Of a stretch of 64,000 nucleotides of DNA, positions 20,264-30,863 are shown in pieces. A program made the translations under genes and the position numbers. How positions within the stretch are numbered: position 1 is the stretch's first letter; every line of letters starts with the position of its first letter. Under the pieces are notes generated by a model, which was given only the letters and a program-made list of their open reading frames with translations, was not told the DNA's origin and ran no database searches. Source of the DNA: Naegleria lovaniensis (taxonomy: Eukaryota; Heterolobosea; Eutetramitea; Acrasida; Naegleriidae); contig NW_025407857.1 of NCBI RefSeq assembly GCF_003324165.1, forward strand, positions 1 through 64,000, written 5' to 3'.

Positions 20264-20788
20264 ATGCCAACTCTCAAATTGATACTAGTCGAAGGCAAGA
20301 ACTTACCAATTGCCGATTTGAAAAGCAGCGATCCAGTGAGTATTCTACTTTCACATGATGCGACGCTCATTTCGTTTAATCCAATCTTGATGATAAATGC
20401 ATCCATCACGCGTGTGCTTTGTTAAATGGCGATATTTCACAACAATTTAATACCCAAGTACGTGAAAATGAAAACCGAAAGATCAGAAGTAAAATCAACA
20501 ACCATCAAACAAAATCATCTTCATCCTGTGTGGAATGAAACCTTTACTTTTGAAATTGATAACCCCAAGATGAGTTCAATGGAATTGAAAGTTTTTGATT
20601 GGGACCGACTCAGTGCCGATGATGAAATTGGACAGTATAAAATCATGTCCTTCTCCAACTTTAAAAAAGGTGTGGAAAATGACTTGTGGCTGAACTTGAC
20701 AGTTCCATCGTCAGCAAAAGTTTCCGATCCAACACAACCTTCTCAACTGCACTTGAAAATTGTTCCTGTTGATTTTGGAAAAGAATAA
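20264..20788 (+). CDS. Single C2-domain protein
   Basis: Two exons, 20264..20335 and 20459..20788, with a 123-nt intron (GTGAGT...CAAG) in phase 0. The junction yields SSDPYVKMKTERSEVKST, a textbook C2 calcium-loop block. Product 133 residues, essentially one C2 domain: LKLILVEGKNLPIADLKSSDP, NPVWNETF-like NHLHPVWNETFTFEI, and LKVFDWDRLSADDEIGQY supplying the second Asp cluster (WDRLSADDE). All calcium-binding Asp positions look intact, so Ca2+-dependent phospholipid binding is likely. Similar lone-C2 proteins are frequent in amoebae and plants. Confidence 0.88.
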
Positions 20789-20918
20789 TAATAATTGCAT
20801 GAATTGCTTCCAATGCAAGATTTGCATTTTACTGTTACATTGTGTGCCATTCAAAATTGTCATAACCTAGTAGATGTCAGTTATTCCTCAAGTACATTTT
20901 CCTTGATTGTTTAAACAT

Positions 20919-21835
20919 TTAGAAAAAGTCATCTTCTTTCTTTTGGCTAGCAGCCTCTAAATCCTTTTCCAGTCTTTCAATGGTTGCTGCTTTAACTTCG
21001 ACTTGTTGAGAAAGTTCTTGTTCCTTCTTTTTCAAGGTTTCGTGATCTGTTTTGATTTTTGACAACTCGTTTTCCTTATTTTTCAATTCTGTTCGAATAT
21101 CTTCTTCTCGTTTTCTTAAAGATACCAACTCTGAGTGTGTCTTTTCAACTGAAGCTGCAATTTCCTTCTCTTTCGCTTCCAATAATTGTTTCAACTTGGC
21201 AATTTCCTTCTCTTTTTCAATAACTTTGCCTTCCTGTGAAATGGTGTTATTGTTGGTTGGCTTCTCGACAGTATTTCTAGTATTTCTTTTAACCGTAGTA
21301 GTAATAGTTTTCGATTTTGGACTCACAGTCATATCCTCATTGGAGACTCTATGTGCCTTCTTTCCATGTAATGTGTTGAATAAGCATGATCCCCAATAAT
21401 GGAACTTGTATGAATATAATCGTTCCTTTGCATCAATAGCAATTTGATACAATTTAGCATTCTCGGAAATCAATTCCAATGCCAAATCAAAGGCTTGATC
21501 GAAAAGTTCACTATTATAAGTCAAACTCTTCTCTTCATCCAGTACGGATGTTACTGCCATAGTAAATAGATCATTCTCTCCGACCTTTTCGCTTACATTC
21601 TTTTCTCCAATGCATTCATAGAGATAGGATTGATATTCAAGATGTTCTTTCATGGCAAGAGAAAGTTTGTAAGCTAATTGATGAGTTTCATCATCCTTAA
21701 TGCAAATTTCTTCGTTTTTGAGCGTATAGCCTCGAGAGCTGATTGAATAGATTCAATGTAAATTCCGAATGGATCATCAAGGATTCGGATCGTAGGCACA
21801 ACATATTCACGAGACAGACATACTTACCATGCCAT
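20919..21835 (-). CDS. Coiled-coil protein
   Basis: Proposed two exons: a tiny 8-nt first exon 21828..21835 (ATGGCATG) before a strong GTAAGTATG donor, and 20919..21738; product 275 residues. Without that exon the first internal ATG is 21653 (244 residues). Residues 1-110 are helical and may form a MIT- or TPR-like bundle (AFDLALELISENAKLYQIAI). Residues about 165-265 form a long Lys/Glu/Leu coiled coil (repeated EKEIAKLKQLLEAKEKEI pattern). Probably a cytoplasmic scaffold or tether. The exon-1 assignment is inference from splice signals and frame. Confidence 0.65.
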
Positions 21836-22331
21836 CACTGAACGAAGACTACAGATTGAGTTTGGAGGACACGGAACACAAACTTTTGAAATGAAAGATC
21901 CTTGATCCTCTATTTATGATTCATCATCATCATTCACATGATCATCATACAGTAAAATTCCGTGGAGCAATCAATGAGAAATTGATCAAAAAGTTAGAGA
22001 CGATGATGATGCAAAATCATAGATGATATCGAAAACAATAAAATTCCACGTAAATCGGATGGAATAGATTCCTTCTCCAAATCACCTACCTCTACAATAG
22101 GGCTTGTACATGAGAACCAGGCACAATACTCCCACAAGGTTAAGCAAATAAAGTCCTTTCGATGCGAGAAGCAATCGGAGTGCAGTGAAGGAATTGAGCA
22201 TTTTTTCGCAGCGTGAATTCACAAAAATCCGAATCATGAATTGATGACTTGGCATCATGATTTGTATTTACAAAAAGTTTGGTGATGGGTTTGTACCAAT
22301 GATCATCCTCGTCATGGTCATCTCAAAACCG
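21836..22331. other. Intergenic, no feature seen
   Basis: 5' flank of the coiled-coil gene and 3' flank of the UBA gene, both minus strand. Several ATCATCATC/GATGATGAT short runs; no coding or RNA signal recognised. Confidence 0.45.
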
Positions 22332-23309
22332 TTAGAATAGAAATGAAAGAGCAGCTTCTACATTGTTGTTTGAAGCAATTAAAGCTGCTGCACTTTGTTC
22401 TTTCGAGAAACCCATTTCCATGAGTGTTTGTACAAGTTGTGGGTCAGCCTCGGTCACATCATTGGACATACTGGAATTTGTTGAGGTATCGTACAAACCA
22501 ACGACACTTCGTAAATAATTCAATCGTTCCTTAACAATTTGGACGTCTTGATGAGTAAGATATGGATAAATACAACTCTCGGCTTGGTCTGAAATGGTCA
22601 TGATTTGTTGAAACATGTTGTTGGAATCTACAACTCCTCCTTTTCCAAATACATTGGCAGTATTGGCATTGAAACTATCATCCAACATGAGATTGATCTC
22701 ACTCACAAAGTCTCCCCATTCACCTGGATCTTTAAGCTTGCCCTGTGCTCGAAAACTCAATGCTCCTCCATTGTCAATACGATAGACTGAAAATCGTTGT
22801 TTTGAATCGACATGCTGCTGTTGAGAATGTACTGCTTGTTCTACAATAAGAATGTTGGAATCATCTACACCGATCACATCACGATTCGCAAAGAGACAAT
22901 CCAACACAAAAAACCGAGCCATCTCTCTTCTCACTTGATCACACTCTTCTTTCGAACGCTGTTTCATAAAATTGGCCCATGTCATTCCATGGTTAATAAA
23001 TTCTGACAAGACCACAATATCCGAATGATCATCATCGGCCAATGATTCAATTCCGTCGAGAGAGGAAATCATCTTTCCTTTCACATACAGTTTGACTTGG
23101 GGAACGAGGCAGCCCATCTTGTAATAACACAAATTCACTCGGTACTCATTCACAACGTGTTTCTTGTTGAAACCTTTCTTCATGACATATTCTTGATTGG
23201 TGGTTTGATCTTTGACTTTTTGTGGATGTGAGCTTCCTCCGAGTTGTTCAAGAACGGTCAGTTTCGATAGATCACTGGGAAAGGCAATTGAATTTGGTCC
23301 ATAATCCAT
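22332..23309 (-). CDS. Atypical kinase-fold protein with C-terminal UBA domain
   Basis: A 325-residue single-exon protein starting at the ATG at 23309 (MDYGPNSIAF). The C-terminal 40 residues are a clear UBA domain (LVQTLMEMGFSKEQSAAALI...NVEAALSFLF), which binds ubiquitin. The N-terminal 250 residues resemble the PI3K/actin-fragmin-kinase/HipA-like atypical kinase fold: YVMKKG as ATP-lysine strand, NEYRVNLCYYKMG helix, FVLDCLFANRDVIGVDDSNILI as catalytic-loop-like segment and YRIDNGGAL as the metal-binding Asp region. A ubiquitin-linked kinase is inferred; the kinase assignment is moderate, UBA firm. Confidence 0.75.
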   Translation of the reverse strand: MDYGPNSIAFPSDLSKLTVLEQLGGSSHPQKVKDQTTNQEYVMKKGFNKKHVVNEYRVNLCYYKMGCLVPQVKLYVKGKMISSLDGIESLADDDHSDIVVLSEFINHGMTWANFMKQRSKEECDQVRREMARFFVLDCLFANRDVIGVDDSNILIVEQAVHSQQQHVDSKQRFSVYRIDNGGALSFRAQGKLKDPGEWGDFVSEINLMLDDSFNANTANVFGKGGVVDSNNMFQQIMTISDQAESCIYPYLTHQDVQIVKERLNYLRSVVGLYDTSTNSSMSNDVTEADPQLVQTLMEMGFSKEQSAAALIASNNNVEAALSFLF

Positions 23310-23499
23310 TTTCAATTCTGGAATGATGATGCAATCAAGGAGAAAAATTGATTTTCAACAAAGTGATGATGACGGCCGTCTACGGAGAGGTATGCACTTC
23401 CAGATTGTGATTTCAATTTTTTGAAGCAGCAAATTGAAAAGTTCCTTTCTGTTCACATGAAAGACCAAAACCTTTGAAGTGTTGCACTCGGGTCACGAT

Positions 23500-25631
23500 T
23501 TACCAACATTGGCTCGACAACAAGCGTTGGTGGACAGCTCGCAAAAAGGCCTCTCTTAACTCGGCAGAGGAATCACGAGAAAGATCATCACTCGAACAAC
23601 TGTTGGCGAGTGATGGAGGTGGTTCAAAAGATCCAGAATACATTCTATTGGCAGAATATTGGTCACAGGTGAGCTCTGAAGTGGTTGGAGGTGAGAGTTG
23701 TGGCTTGTTTTTAAGAATTACAGCCTGCTTACAAATATCGAACTGAATTACCATCTCACGAATCATGAGAAAGACAAAGGATTTGTCATCAATGGTAAAT
23801 AGTGATCCCAGGCTGCTCTTACTTCCGTTAGATTGAGGAGAGGTGTTCATGGGAGGAGGAGGAGGAGATCTATTTGCTGTATCCATCATGAGAGATTGAA
23901 CCAAATAGCTTAAAATTGTAATTTGATAATTTTCTCCAGCATAATTAGCAAATTCCAAAATAAAGTGTTTGATATTGTTAATGAGAAGGAGGACGTTTCG
24001 TTTCAGTTCGTCATCTTCGTCGTCATTTCCAGGTGAGTGTTCACTAATGGCCGAAAAAACATTGTAGAGGGTGGTTGATCTTGATCGCTTTGTTAGTTGT
24101 GAAGAGCTGTTGTTGTGGCTACAGTGGCTCTTGTTATTCAGGTTTTCCAAATAAGAACATAACCAACTGCCAATAGATATCAGAATGAAGAAAATACTAG
24201 ATTTTGACTCCAGAGATACTCCTTCAATAAATAAAAACTCGGATCCAATTTGACTCATTTGGCTCTGTACAACTTCCAAGCATTTGTCAGGTTTGAGTTG
24301 AAATAATTGGACAATTGCTTGGAATAATATTTCAATTTTTGGAATGTCTTCTTTGTAGAAATCTAAAAGTTCGAATATCGTCTCAATAAATTCACGATCT
24401 GCCATCTCAAAATAGGTAGCATTCAAAATTCCTCGTGATATACTAATCACTGCTTCGAATGCTTTCACTGTTGGATGTTTGATGAGATCTTCACTCGTAA
24501 TTCTCTCCTTTTCATCATAGCTTGTCATTAATTTGATTAGTTTTTGAAGACTTTTCAGAGGCAATTCAGAAATTAGTTTCTCGAGACAAGTACAATCTCT
24601 GGACTTGTTGTAAATTCTATTTTGAAATTCACACGAGTCTAATCTACAGAGCATTTCTAATGCTGTTACTCCTAAACTGTACACGTCCACAGAGAACGAA
24701 TAAGAAAGACGATTAATTTCTGGAGCGGCGTAAATTGGAGAGCCACAAAAGGTTTTCAGTGTTTCAGTTTTATCCTTTACCAATGAACTCAGACCTGTGA
24801 TTGATTCGGTTGGTATTATTATGCACAAATTTAAAAGTATACAGATACGTACCAAAATCGCATAGTTTGACCATAATTCGACCATTTTCATGAGGAGCAT
24901 GTAATAGTATATTGCTGTAATGGAGTTGTGCACCAAATGAAAATAAAACACAGTGTCACATTGTGAGCCAACAATGCCTGTACTTACTGAGGCTTGATAT
25001 CTCTATGAACTACGTTCATCTTGTGGCAATACCCAATACCGTGAATGGACTGCACAACCCAGTCCAGCATTTGTAACAGGTCGGCAGTGATGTGTCGATT
25101 TCGCTTGATAAAGTCTCCAATAGAACCATTGTTGCAATATTCCATCACAATGGCAACCATGGGATCTTCTGAGGTGTGTACCTCCTTGCTAATCTCAAAA
25201 TATTCATAGAATTTCAAAATATTGTCATGTTGAAGATTTTTCATGGCCGCGACCTCCGAAATGATAAGCCGCCAATCTGCATCGTTTCTTGCATAACAAC
25301 ACTTGATAGAGAATGTCTTTTCTGTCACTAGTGTTGTCGTTGTTGATGTGGTTGAACATGTTGAACCTTGGCTTGTGTTGTGAACTTTCTTTTCACACTT
25401 GTAAACTTGGCTATATGTACCTTTTCCGATGAGTTTATCCACTCTGTAACTCTCAATGATGGAGCCAGATTTTAATAATTGGTCCTTACAATCGATCATT
25501 TGTCCGGGCTCAACAGTTTCATCGTCATATTCCTCGTCTGCCATAATACACTTGGCAGCATTGTAGTCGTTGCTCGTCGAGGTTGCAATTTTGGCTGCCA
25601 AGCTTGCAGGTCTATTTGCACTATTTCCCAT
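23500..25631 (-). CDS. Ser/Thr protein kinase with helical C-terminal region
   Basis: Three exons, 24988..25631, 24853..24914 and 23500..24794, with introns of 73 and 58 nt. Splicing rebuilds the catalytic core VVHRDIKPHNILLHAPHENG and LCDFG, which makes the model convincing. Product 666 residues. The kinase domain spans about residues 55-360: glycine loop IGKGTYSQVY, Lys in FSIKCC, HRD, DFG, YAAPE activation segment and DVYSLGVTALEML. All catalytic residues are present. A Thr/Ser insert follows the glycine loop. The C-terminal 300 residues are helical, possibly HEAT/ARM-like, ending in Pro- and Ser-rich sequence. The substrate is unknown. Confidence 0.88.
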
Positions 25632-26176
25632 CGTAACGATAGAATTTTCAAACGAGAAAATTATAATAATGATCGGTTAAGTTAGAATAGTATTCTACAA
25701 GAATTGTTGAAATTCAGTGATCGTTAATATCGTGTTGTTGATGATGATTCAATAATATTGCACAATAATTATTGATCTATCAACACTTCGGAACAATGCA
25801 CACACTGAATGTTGTTGCTCCTGAATCCAACTTCTCTCTACAAGTAAATTTACTGTTTGATTACGAGTAATGCTACTTGATGGCCTAATCAATACTAATT
25901 ATTAAAGTGTAAAAAAACTTCGGTGAGTACTCTCTTGACACAAAAAGCACAAAGCACGGATGAAGTTCGGCCTTTTTTTTAAAAAATTATTTGCTGAGAC
26001 CCGACAACGGAGCGTACATTCGCTCAACCAAACGAACAACGAGCACTATATGAAAATTGGTTCTTCTTTGCATCTAAGAATCAATTACTGATTGTTGTCT
26101 TTCAAAAGAATTCGAATGAGCCTCCAAAACGAACTCGCCACGTCGTGTTTGGGATATACAAAAGTTTAAAAAAAAT
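25632..26176. other. Divergent promoter region
   Basis: Shared upstream DNA of the Ser/Thr kinase (minus) and the TM9SF gene (plus). Contains poly-T/poly-A tracts near 25973-25987 and just before the TM9SF start. No coding or RNA signal recognised. Confidence 0.5.
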
Positions 26177-28243
26177 ATGGCGTTCTCAAGACTCACCTCA
26201 CCTCATACAACAACAGGAAGAGTCCGATCATCATCCTCCTCCTTGTTACCCATAACAACGTATCTAGTTTTGGCTTGTTTGTTTGTGTGTTGCTGTTTTA
26301 CAACAAGTACGGAGGGATTCCTTCCTGGTATACCTGATAATTACTACACTTTAGGTGATGCGGTCAAAATTAAAACTAGAAAATTATCAAGTACTCATGA
26401 TTTGGCCTTTGATTTCTATTCCGTTCCATATTGTAAACCAAAGGAAATTAAGAATAGCGTTGAGAATTTAGGAGAATATTTAATGGGAGATCGTATTCAC
26501 AATTCCGTCTACTCCGTTGAATTTATGAAAGATATTACTTGTAAACGATTGTCTTCTATTGACTGTAAAGAATCCGATGGGTCATCATGTGTGAGCACTG
26601 AATGTCCAACAAAACTCACACCTGACGACATCAAGAATTTGAAAGAAAAGATTGATGAGGATTATTTGGCTCAATTGGTTGTCGATCAGCTTCCTTTTGC
26701 CAACTTACAAGGATATACCGCTTGTGGAAATCCACCTCCATCTGTAGATGATATCAAAAGCCAGAAAAAGCTCACCAAATACTCTCGTCCTGATGGATTC
26801 CCAGTTGGTTGCAAGGAGAAAATATCTTCCACTGACGGAACTGACAAGTACAATTACTATTTGAACAATCATCTTACATTTGTATTGTATTATCACACTA
26901 GAAAGAATGGAAGAAAAGTTATTGTTGGTGCTGAAGTTTATCCAACAAGTGTTGAACACACTGCAGATTCATGTAAGGATGGAAAGGGATTACCTAGCGA
27001 CAACGACATTGACAGATTGGTTATTGATGACAAATTGTCAAAGGTAGAATATTCATATTCAGTGATTTGGAAGGAAAGCGATATTGCATGGGGATCTAGA
27101 TTTGATGCATACATTAACACTGAAGATAATCCTGATGACTATCGTATTCACTGGTTCTCAATCATCAACTCTTTGCTCATTGTTTTCTTCTTGACTGGTA
27201 TGGTCGGTATGATTATGCTCAGAATTCTCAGAAAAGATATCACTTTGTACAATGAGAGAGATGAAGAGGATCCAGGTGACGAAACCGGTTGGAAACTTGT
27301 TCACGGAGACGTATTCCGTACACCAAAGAATTCAACTCTTCTTTCTCTTGCAGCTGGTGCTGGTATTCAAGTATTAGGATGCTTGGTTGTTGCTCTCTTC
27401 TTCTCTTTAATTGGATTTATTTCTCCTGAGAGCAGAGGTTCTCTTCCAACTGCAATTATGGTTTTGTTTGCATTTATGGGAATTACAAATGGTTATGTCA
27501 CTTTGAGACTTTACAAGATGTTCCAAGGAAAGTCATGGAAAACTGTTTCTCTCCTTGCTGCTTTTGCATTCCCTGCCATTCCATTGTCTCTCTTCACATT
27601 TATTAACTTTTTGGTTTGGGCATCTGTACACTCAACATCTGCTCTTCCATTCCTCTCATTGCTTGAAATATTTGGTTTATGGCTTGCTATTTCTGTTCCA
27701 CTTGTGGTTGTTGGTGGTTTCTTTGGATTTAGAGCAAAGGATATCGAAGTACCAGTCAAGACCTTGCAAATCCCAAGACAAATCCCAGTTCAACCTGTCT
27801 ATATGCATCCTGTTATTGCAGTTTTGATGGGAGGAGTTTTACCATTTGGTAGCGTTTTCATTCAATCCTACTTTATTTTGAGCTCTATTTGGTTGCACCA
27901 ATATTACTATCTTTTTGGATTTTTGTTCGTCGTTTTCCTCATTTTGATTGCTACCTCTGCAGAAATCAGTGTGGTATTTGTTTACTTCCAATTGTGCAAT
28001 GAGGATTACCGTTGGTGGTGGAGATCATTCTTATGCAGTGGAAGCTCTGCATTGTATCTTTTTATTTACTCTGCATTCTACTACTTTACTTCTCTAGAGA
28101 TTGACACATTCATGATGGCTCTATTCTACTTTGGATATTCATCGATTTTGTGCTATTTCTTCTTTGTGTTGACAGGTGCAGTTGGTTTCTTCACTTCATT
28201 GTGGTTTGTCAAGACCATTTACGGTAGCATTAAGGTTGATTAA
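26177..28243 (+). CDS. TM9SF (nonaspanin/EMP70) membrane protein
   Basis: A 688-residue single-exon protein with a signal-anchor/peptide (about residues 26-48, ITTYLVLACLFVCCCF), a lumenal domain beginning FLPGIPDNYYTLGDAVKIK (residues 50-330) and nine membrane helices from about residue 333 to the end. The C-terminus (GSIKVD) matches the KxD-type COPI/Golgi-retention signal of the family. Length and layout match TM9SF proteins, which act in Golgi/endosome cargo sorting, adhesion and phagocytosis in amoebae. Its stop codon is separated by a single base from the stop of the convergent DYRK-like kinase gene. Confidence 0.95.
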   Translation: MAFSRLTSPHTTTGRVRSSSSSLLPITTYLVLACLFVCCCFTTSTEGFLPGIPDNYYTLGDAVKIKTRKLSSTHDLAFDFYSVPYCKPKEIKNSVENLGEYLMGDRIHNSVYSVEFMKDITCKRLSSIDCKESDGSSCVSTECPTKLTPDDIKNLKEKIDEDYLAQLVVDQLPFANLQGYTACGNPPPSVDDIKSQKKLTKYSRPDGFPVGCKEKISSTDGTDKYNYYLNNHLTFVLYYHTRKNGRKVIVGAEVYPTSVEHTADSCKDGKGLPSDNDIDRLVIDDKLSKVEYSYSVIWKESDIAWGSRFDAYINTEDNPDDYRIHWFSIINSLLIVFFLTGMVGMIMLRILRKDITLYNERDEEDPGDETGWKLVHGDVFRTPKNSTLLSLAAGAGIQVLGCLVVALFFSLIGFISPESRGSLPTAIMVLFAFMGITNGYVTLRLYKMFQGKSWKTVSLLAAFAFPAIPLSLFTFINFLVWASVHSTSALPFLSLLEIFGLWLAISVPLVVVGGFFGFRAKDIEVPVKTLQIPRQIPVQPVYMHPVIAVLMGGVLPFGSVFIQSYFILSSIWLHQYYYLFGFLFVVFLILIATSAEISVVFVYFQLCNEDYRWWWRSFLCSGSSALYLFIYSAFYYFTSLEIDTFMMALFYFGYSSILCYFFFVLTGAVGFFTSLWFVKTIYGSIKVD

Positions 28244-28244
28244 A

Positions 28245-30731
28245 TTATTTTTTGTTTCTAATAAATATATGTTTGCATTTCTTACATTTCACAACATATT
28301 GAGAATTCGAGTGTTCAGAAAATTCACAAAAGGTGCTGTCACACTTCTCACAGCTCAATCGTGTGGATTTTGGAGGTGCCTGAATAACATGATTCGTTTT
28401 GTTATGCTGAACGGCAGTTGCGAATGCCGAGTTGTTGCTGACTGATGTACCCATTGATTGGGTAGTGCTTTCTGTTTTTGTCTTCTTACTAGGTGGTTCA
28501 GTATGACTAGTTGATGATAATGAGTTGCTCCTTGTCAACATTGTTGTTGATGGCACAATACCGACCGTGGCTGTTGTTGAAGGCGTTGCAGAACTAGCAG
28601 TGTTTGAACTCATGGTTGTTATGGGAGAATTGAATGAAGAAGCATGTCGTGCTGTGATTGCTGACGAAGGAGTGCGTGGAGATTGTTGATGATTATGAAA
28701 GGAATGATGATTAGCTCCAGTAGTTGCCATTACCGTTTGCCCATGACCATGCTGCACAAGAGGAGACACATCGGCCGATGAAGAAGGATTTTCATGTCGT
28801 TTTCTACTCATCTGTTTCAATTCTTGAATTTGACTTAATAATTGATCGATCGTTTGTTTGTGTTGTTCATTCTCTTGTTTCAACTCATTATATTTCAACG
28901 AAGAAATGACATGTTGTGTCAAACTATTTACAATGGAAGAAAATGGAAAGAGTGATTGAAGGAAAGGATGTGACAATGCTTGCAGTGGTGTCATTCTTTT
29001 CGTTGGATCATATTCTAACAAACCAACTAAAAAGGAAGCAAAATCATTGTTCTTTTTCAATCTCAAATATTTGCAGATTTTGTGCTGTTTTTTTGCAAAA
29101 TTATAAGTTTGTGTGTTGGAAAGATCAAAATGTTGTTTCAATAAATTAGAGGAAGAATATGGTACAGGTCCTAGAAGAGAGACCATTTGTCGAAAAAGTT
29201 CTTCAGGTGAGGAACAGTTAAATGCTGGATTTCCAGTGTAGCATTCAATGAGTATACATCCAACAGACCAAACATCAATTTGAAAGTCGAATGAATTCAA
29301 TCCTAGTAATATTTCAGGAGCTCTATAGAGTAATGTTTGAATTTGATGTCCCTTGTTGGATTCTATTAATTGTTGATCACAAAAATCCAGAGCATTTCCA
29401 AAGTCAGAAATTCTTAGAGAGTTCTTAGATTCATTTCCCATTAATATATTCTCAGGTTTAAGGTCAGCATGAATAATATTGTGATCTCGCATAAATGCTA
29501 ATCCTGTCATTAGTTGTACTGCTAGCTTTTTAAGTGTGGTCATTGGCATGGTGTATGATTGAAATCGTTGAATGTACATGAGTAAATTTTCTCCCAAAAG
29601 TTCAAAAACTAAACAAAAATGTCCATAGAAAAAGAATGTCAAGTATAACTTGGATATCGATTTTGAACTTCCGAGTTGTTGCATTTTGTAGTAATGTAAT
29701 GATTCTTGAATTCCAATCTCGTTGGCTTTTTGATTCATTACTTTGATTGCAACTTTTCTGTTGGGAATAAACAAATCTTCACAAAGAACAACTTTAGAAA
29801 ATCGTCCTTCACCTAGTAGAGACACAAATTTAAATCTTCGGAAGAGCAGAGGCCACATTCGAATGTGCTTGTGTTGCGGTAAAAGCACAGAGCCCTCCAA
29901 GTCATTGTCTGTAAAATATCCAACAGGAAAATCTGTGGCAATAGTCGAGCCACTCGAACTTGCATTCATTGATGCTCGACGACCGTCATGTAATGAATGA
30001 CTTGCTCCATAATTAATTTTTTGCCGAATATTTGTTGTGACAGTCTTGTAGCCGACTGTGACCATTTGTAAAAGGCTATAGGGCCTCTGTTTTGTAACTG
30101 GATTTAATAATACTTTAGGAATTTCTAAACAAGTTGGTAAATCATTTGAACTTTTTCCACTCGAAAATTGTGACGACATGAATGCACTTTTAACAGTAGG
30201 TTTAAATGCAGAAGAAGAACTGTTTGCTGAATAATGTCCACCACCACTCGTGGAAGGTGAAATTCCAACCACACTACTACTCCGTGAAACATAACCAACG
30301 ACTTGTTGTTCATAAACTATTGGCTGTCGTTGTTGAAAAGTATTTCCTCCAGCTCCCGCTGATGAAAATCCGTTACTTCCAAAACTTGTATCATTCAAAT
30401 AATTTGCATTAGAACTCGTACTACTATGATTCAACACGGTAGTTTGATCCATTCTCCTCTGATGAAGAATTCTAGAATCGTCCAATGATGATCTGGAATG
30501 TTGTTGTTCCAATAAACACAATTCCTCCCGAGAATGATGCATGATTTGATACTTCATGTCATTCTGTTGAGCATGATGATGATGCAAAGATCCGGGCTGC
30601 GTCGGTTGGTCATGCACTACTGCTTGTCCTCCTGCTCTTCTCCGAGAAGAAGAAGAAGCCGTTGAGTGTTGTTGTTGCTGCGGCTCATCGGGAGGAGGCC
30701 CCGAAAAAACAAAGGTCCTCGGATTGAGCAT
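28245..30731 (-). CDS. DYRK/PRP4-like protein kinase with C-terminal zinc ribbon
   Basis: An 828-residue single-exon protein. Residues 1-295 are disordered (Gln/His/Ser-rich). The kinase domain (about 300-605) has LLGEGRFSKV, AIKVMN, IIHADLKPENILMG, ISDFG, IQTLLYRAPEIL and DVWSVGCILIECYTGNPAF, all placing it in the DYRK/CLK/PRP4 branch; the second Tyr of the activation loop is kept (LLYRAPE). A coiled-coil stretch rich in Gln/Glu follows, then Ser/Thr-rich sequence. The last roughly 45 residues carry a CxxC...CxxC pair (CEKC, CKKC) suggesting a zinc ribbon, not a usual DYRK element. Catalytically competent by sequence. Confidence 0.88.
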   Translation of the reverse strand: MLNPRTFVFSGPPPDEPQQQQHSTASSSSRRRAGGQAVVHDQPTQPGSLHHHHAQQNDMKYQIMHHSREELCLLEQQHSRSSLDDSRILHQRRMDQTTVLNHSSTSSNANYLNDTSFGSNGFSSAGAGGNTFQQRQPIVYEQQVVGYVSRSSSVVGISPSTSGGGHYSANSSSSAFKPTVKSAFMSSQFSSGKSSNDLPTCLEIPKVLLNPVTKQRPYSLLQMVTVGYKTVTTNIRQKINYGASHSLHDGRRASMNASSSGSTIATDFPVGYFTDNDLEGSVLLPQHKHIRMWPLLFRRFKFVSLLGEGRFSKVVLCEDLFIPNRKVAIKVMNQKANEIGIQESLHYYKMQQLGSSKSISKLYLTFFFYGHFCLVFELLGENLLMYIQRFQSYTMPMTTLKKLAVQLMTGLAFMRDHNIIHADLKPENILMGNESKNSLRISDFGNALDFCDQQLIESNKGHQIQTLLYRAPEILLGLNSFDFQIDVWSVGCILIECYTGNPAFNCSSPEELFRQMVSLLGPVPYSSSNLLKQHFDLSNTQTYNFAKKQHKICKYLRLKKNNDFASFLVGLLEYDPTKRMTPLQALSHPFLQSLFPFSSIVNSLTQHVISSLKYNELKQENEQHKQTIDQLLSQIQELKQMSRKRHENPSSSADVSPLVQHGHGQTVMATTGANHHSFHNHQQSPRTPSSAITARHASSFNSPITTMSSNTASSATPSTTATVGIVPSTTMLTRSNSLSSTSHTEPPSKKTKTESTTQSMGTSVSNNSAFATAVQHNKTNHVIQAPPKSTRLSCEKCDSTFCEFSEHSNSQYVVKCKKCKHIFIRNKK

Positions 30732-30863
30732 TTTTTTTAAAGTAATTCTTTCATATCTTTATCATGATAGGGATGGATGTATCATAATTCATTCATGGAT
30801 CAGTATCATCATGATGATGTATGAATTCATCCAAGGTTTTTATAAAAGACAGAATTGGAAAAA

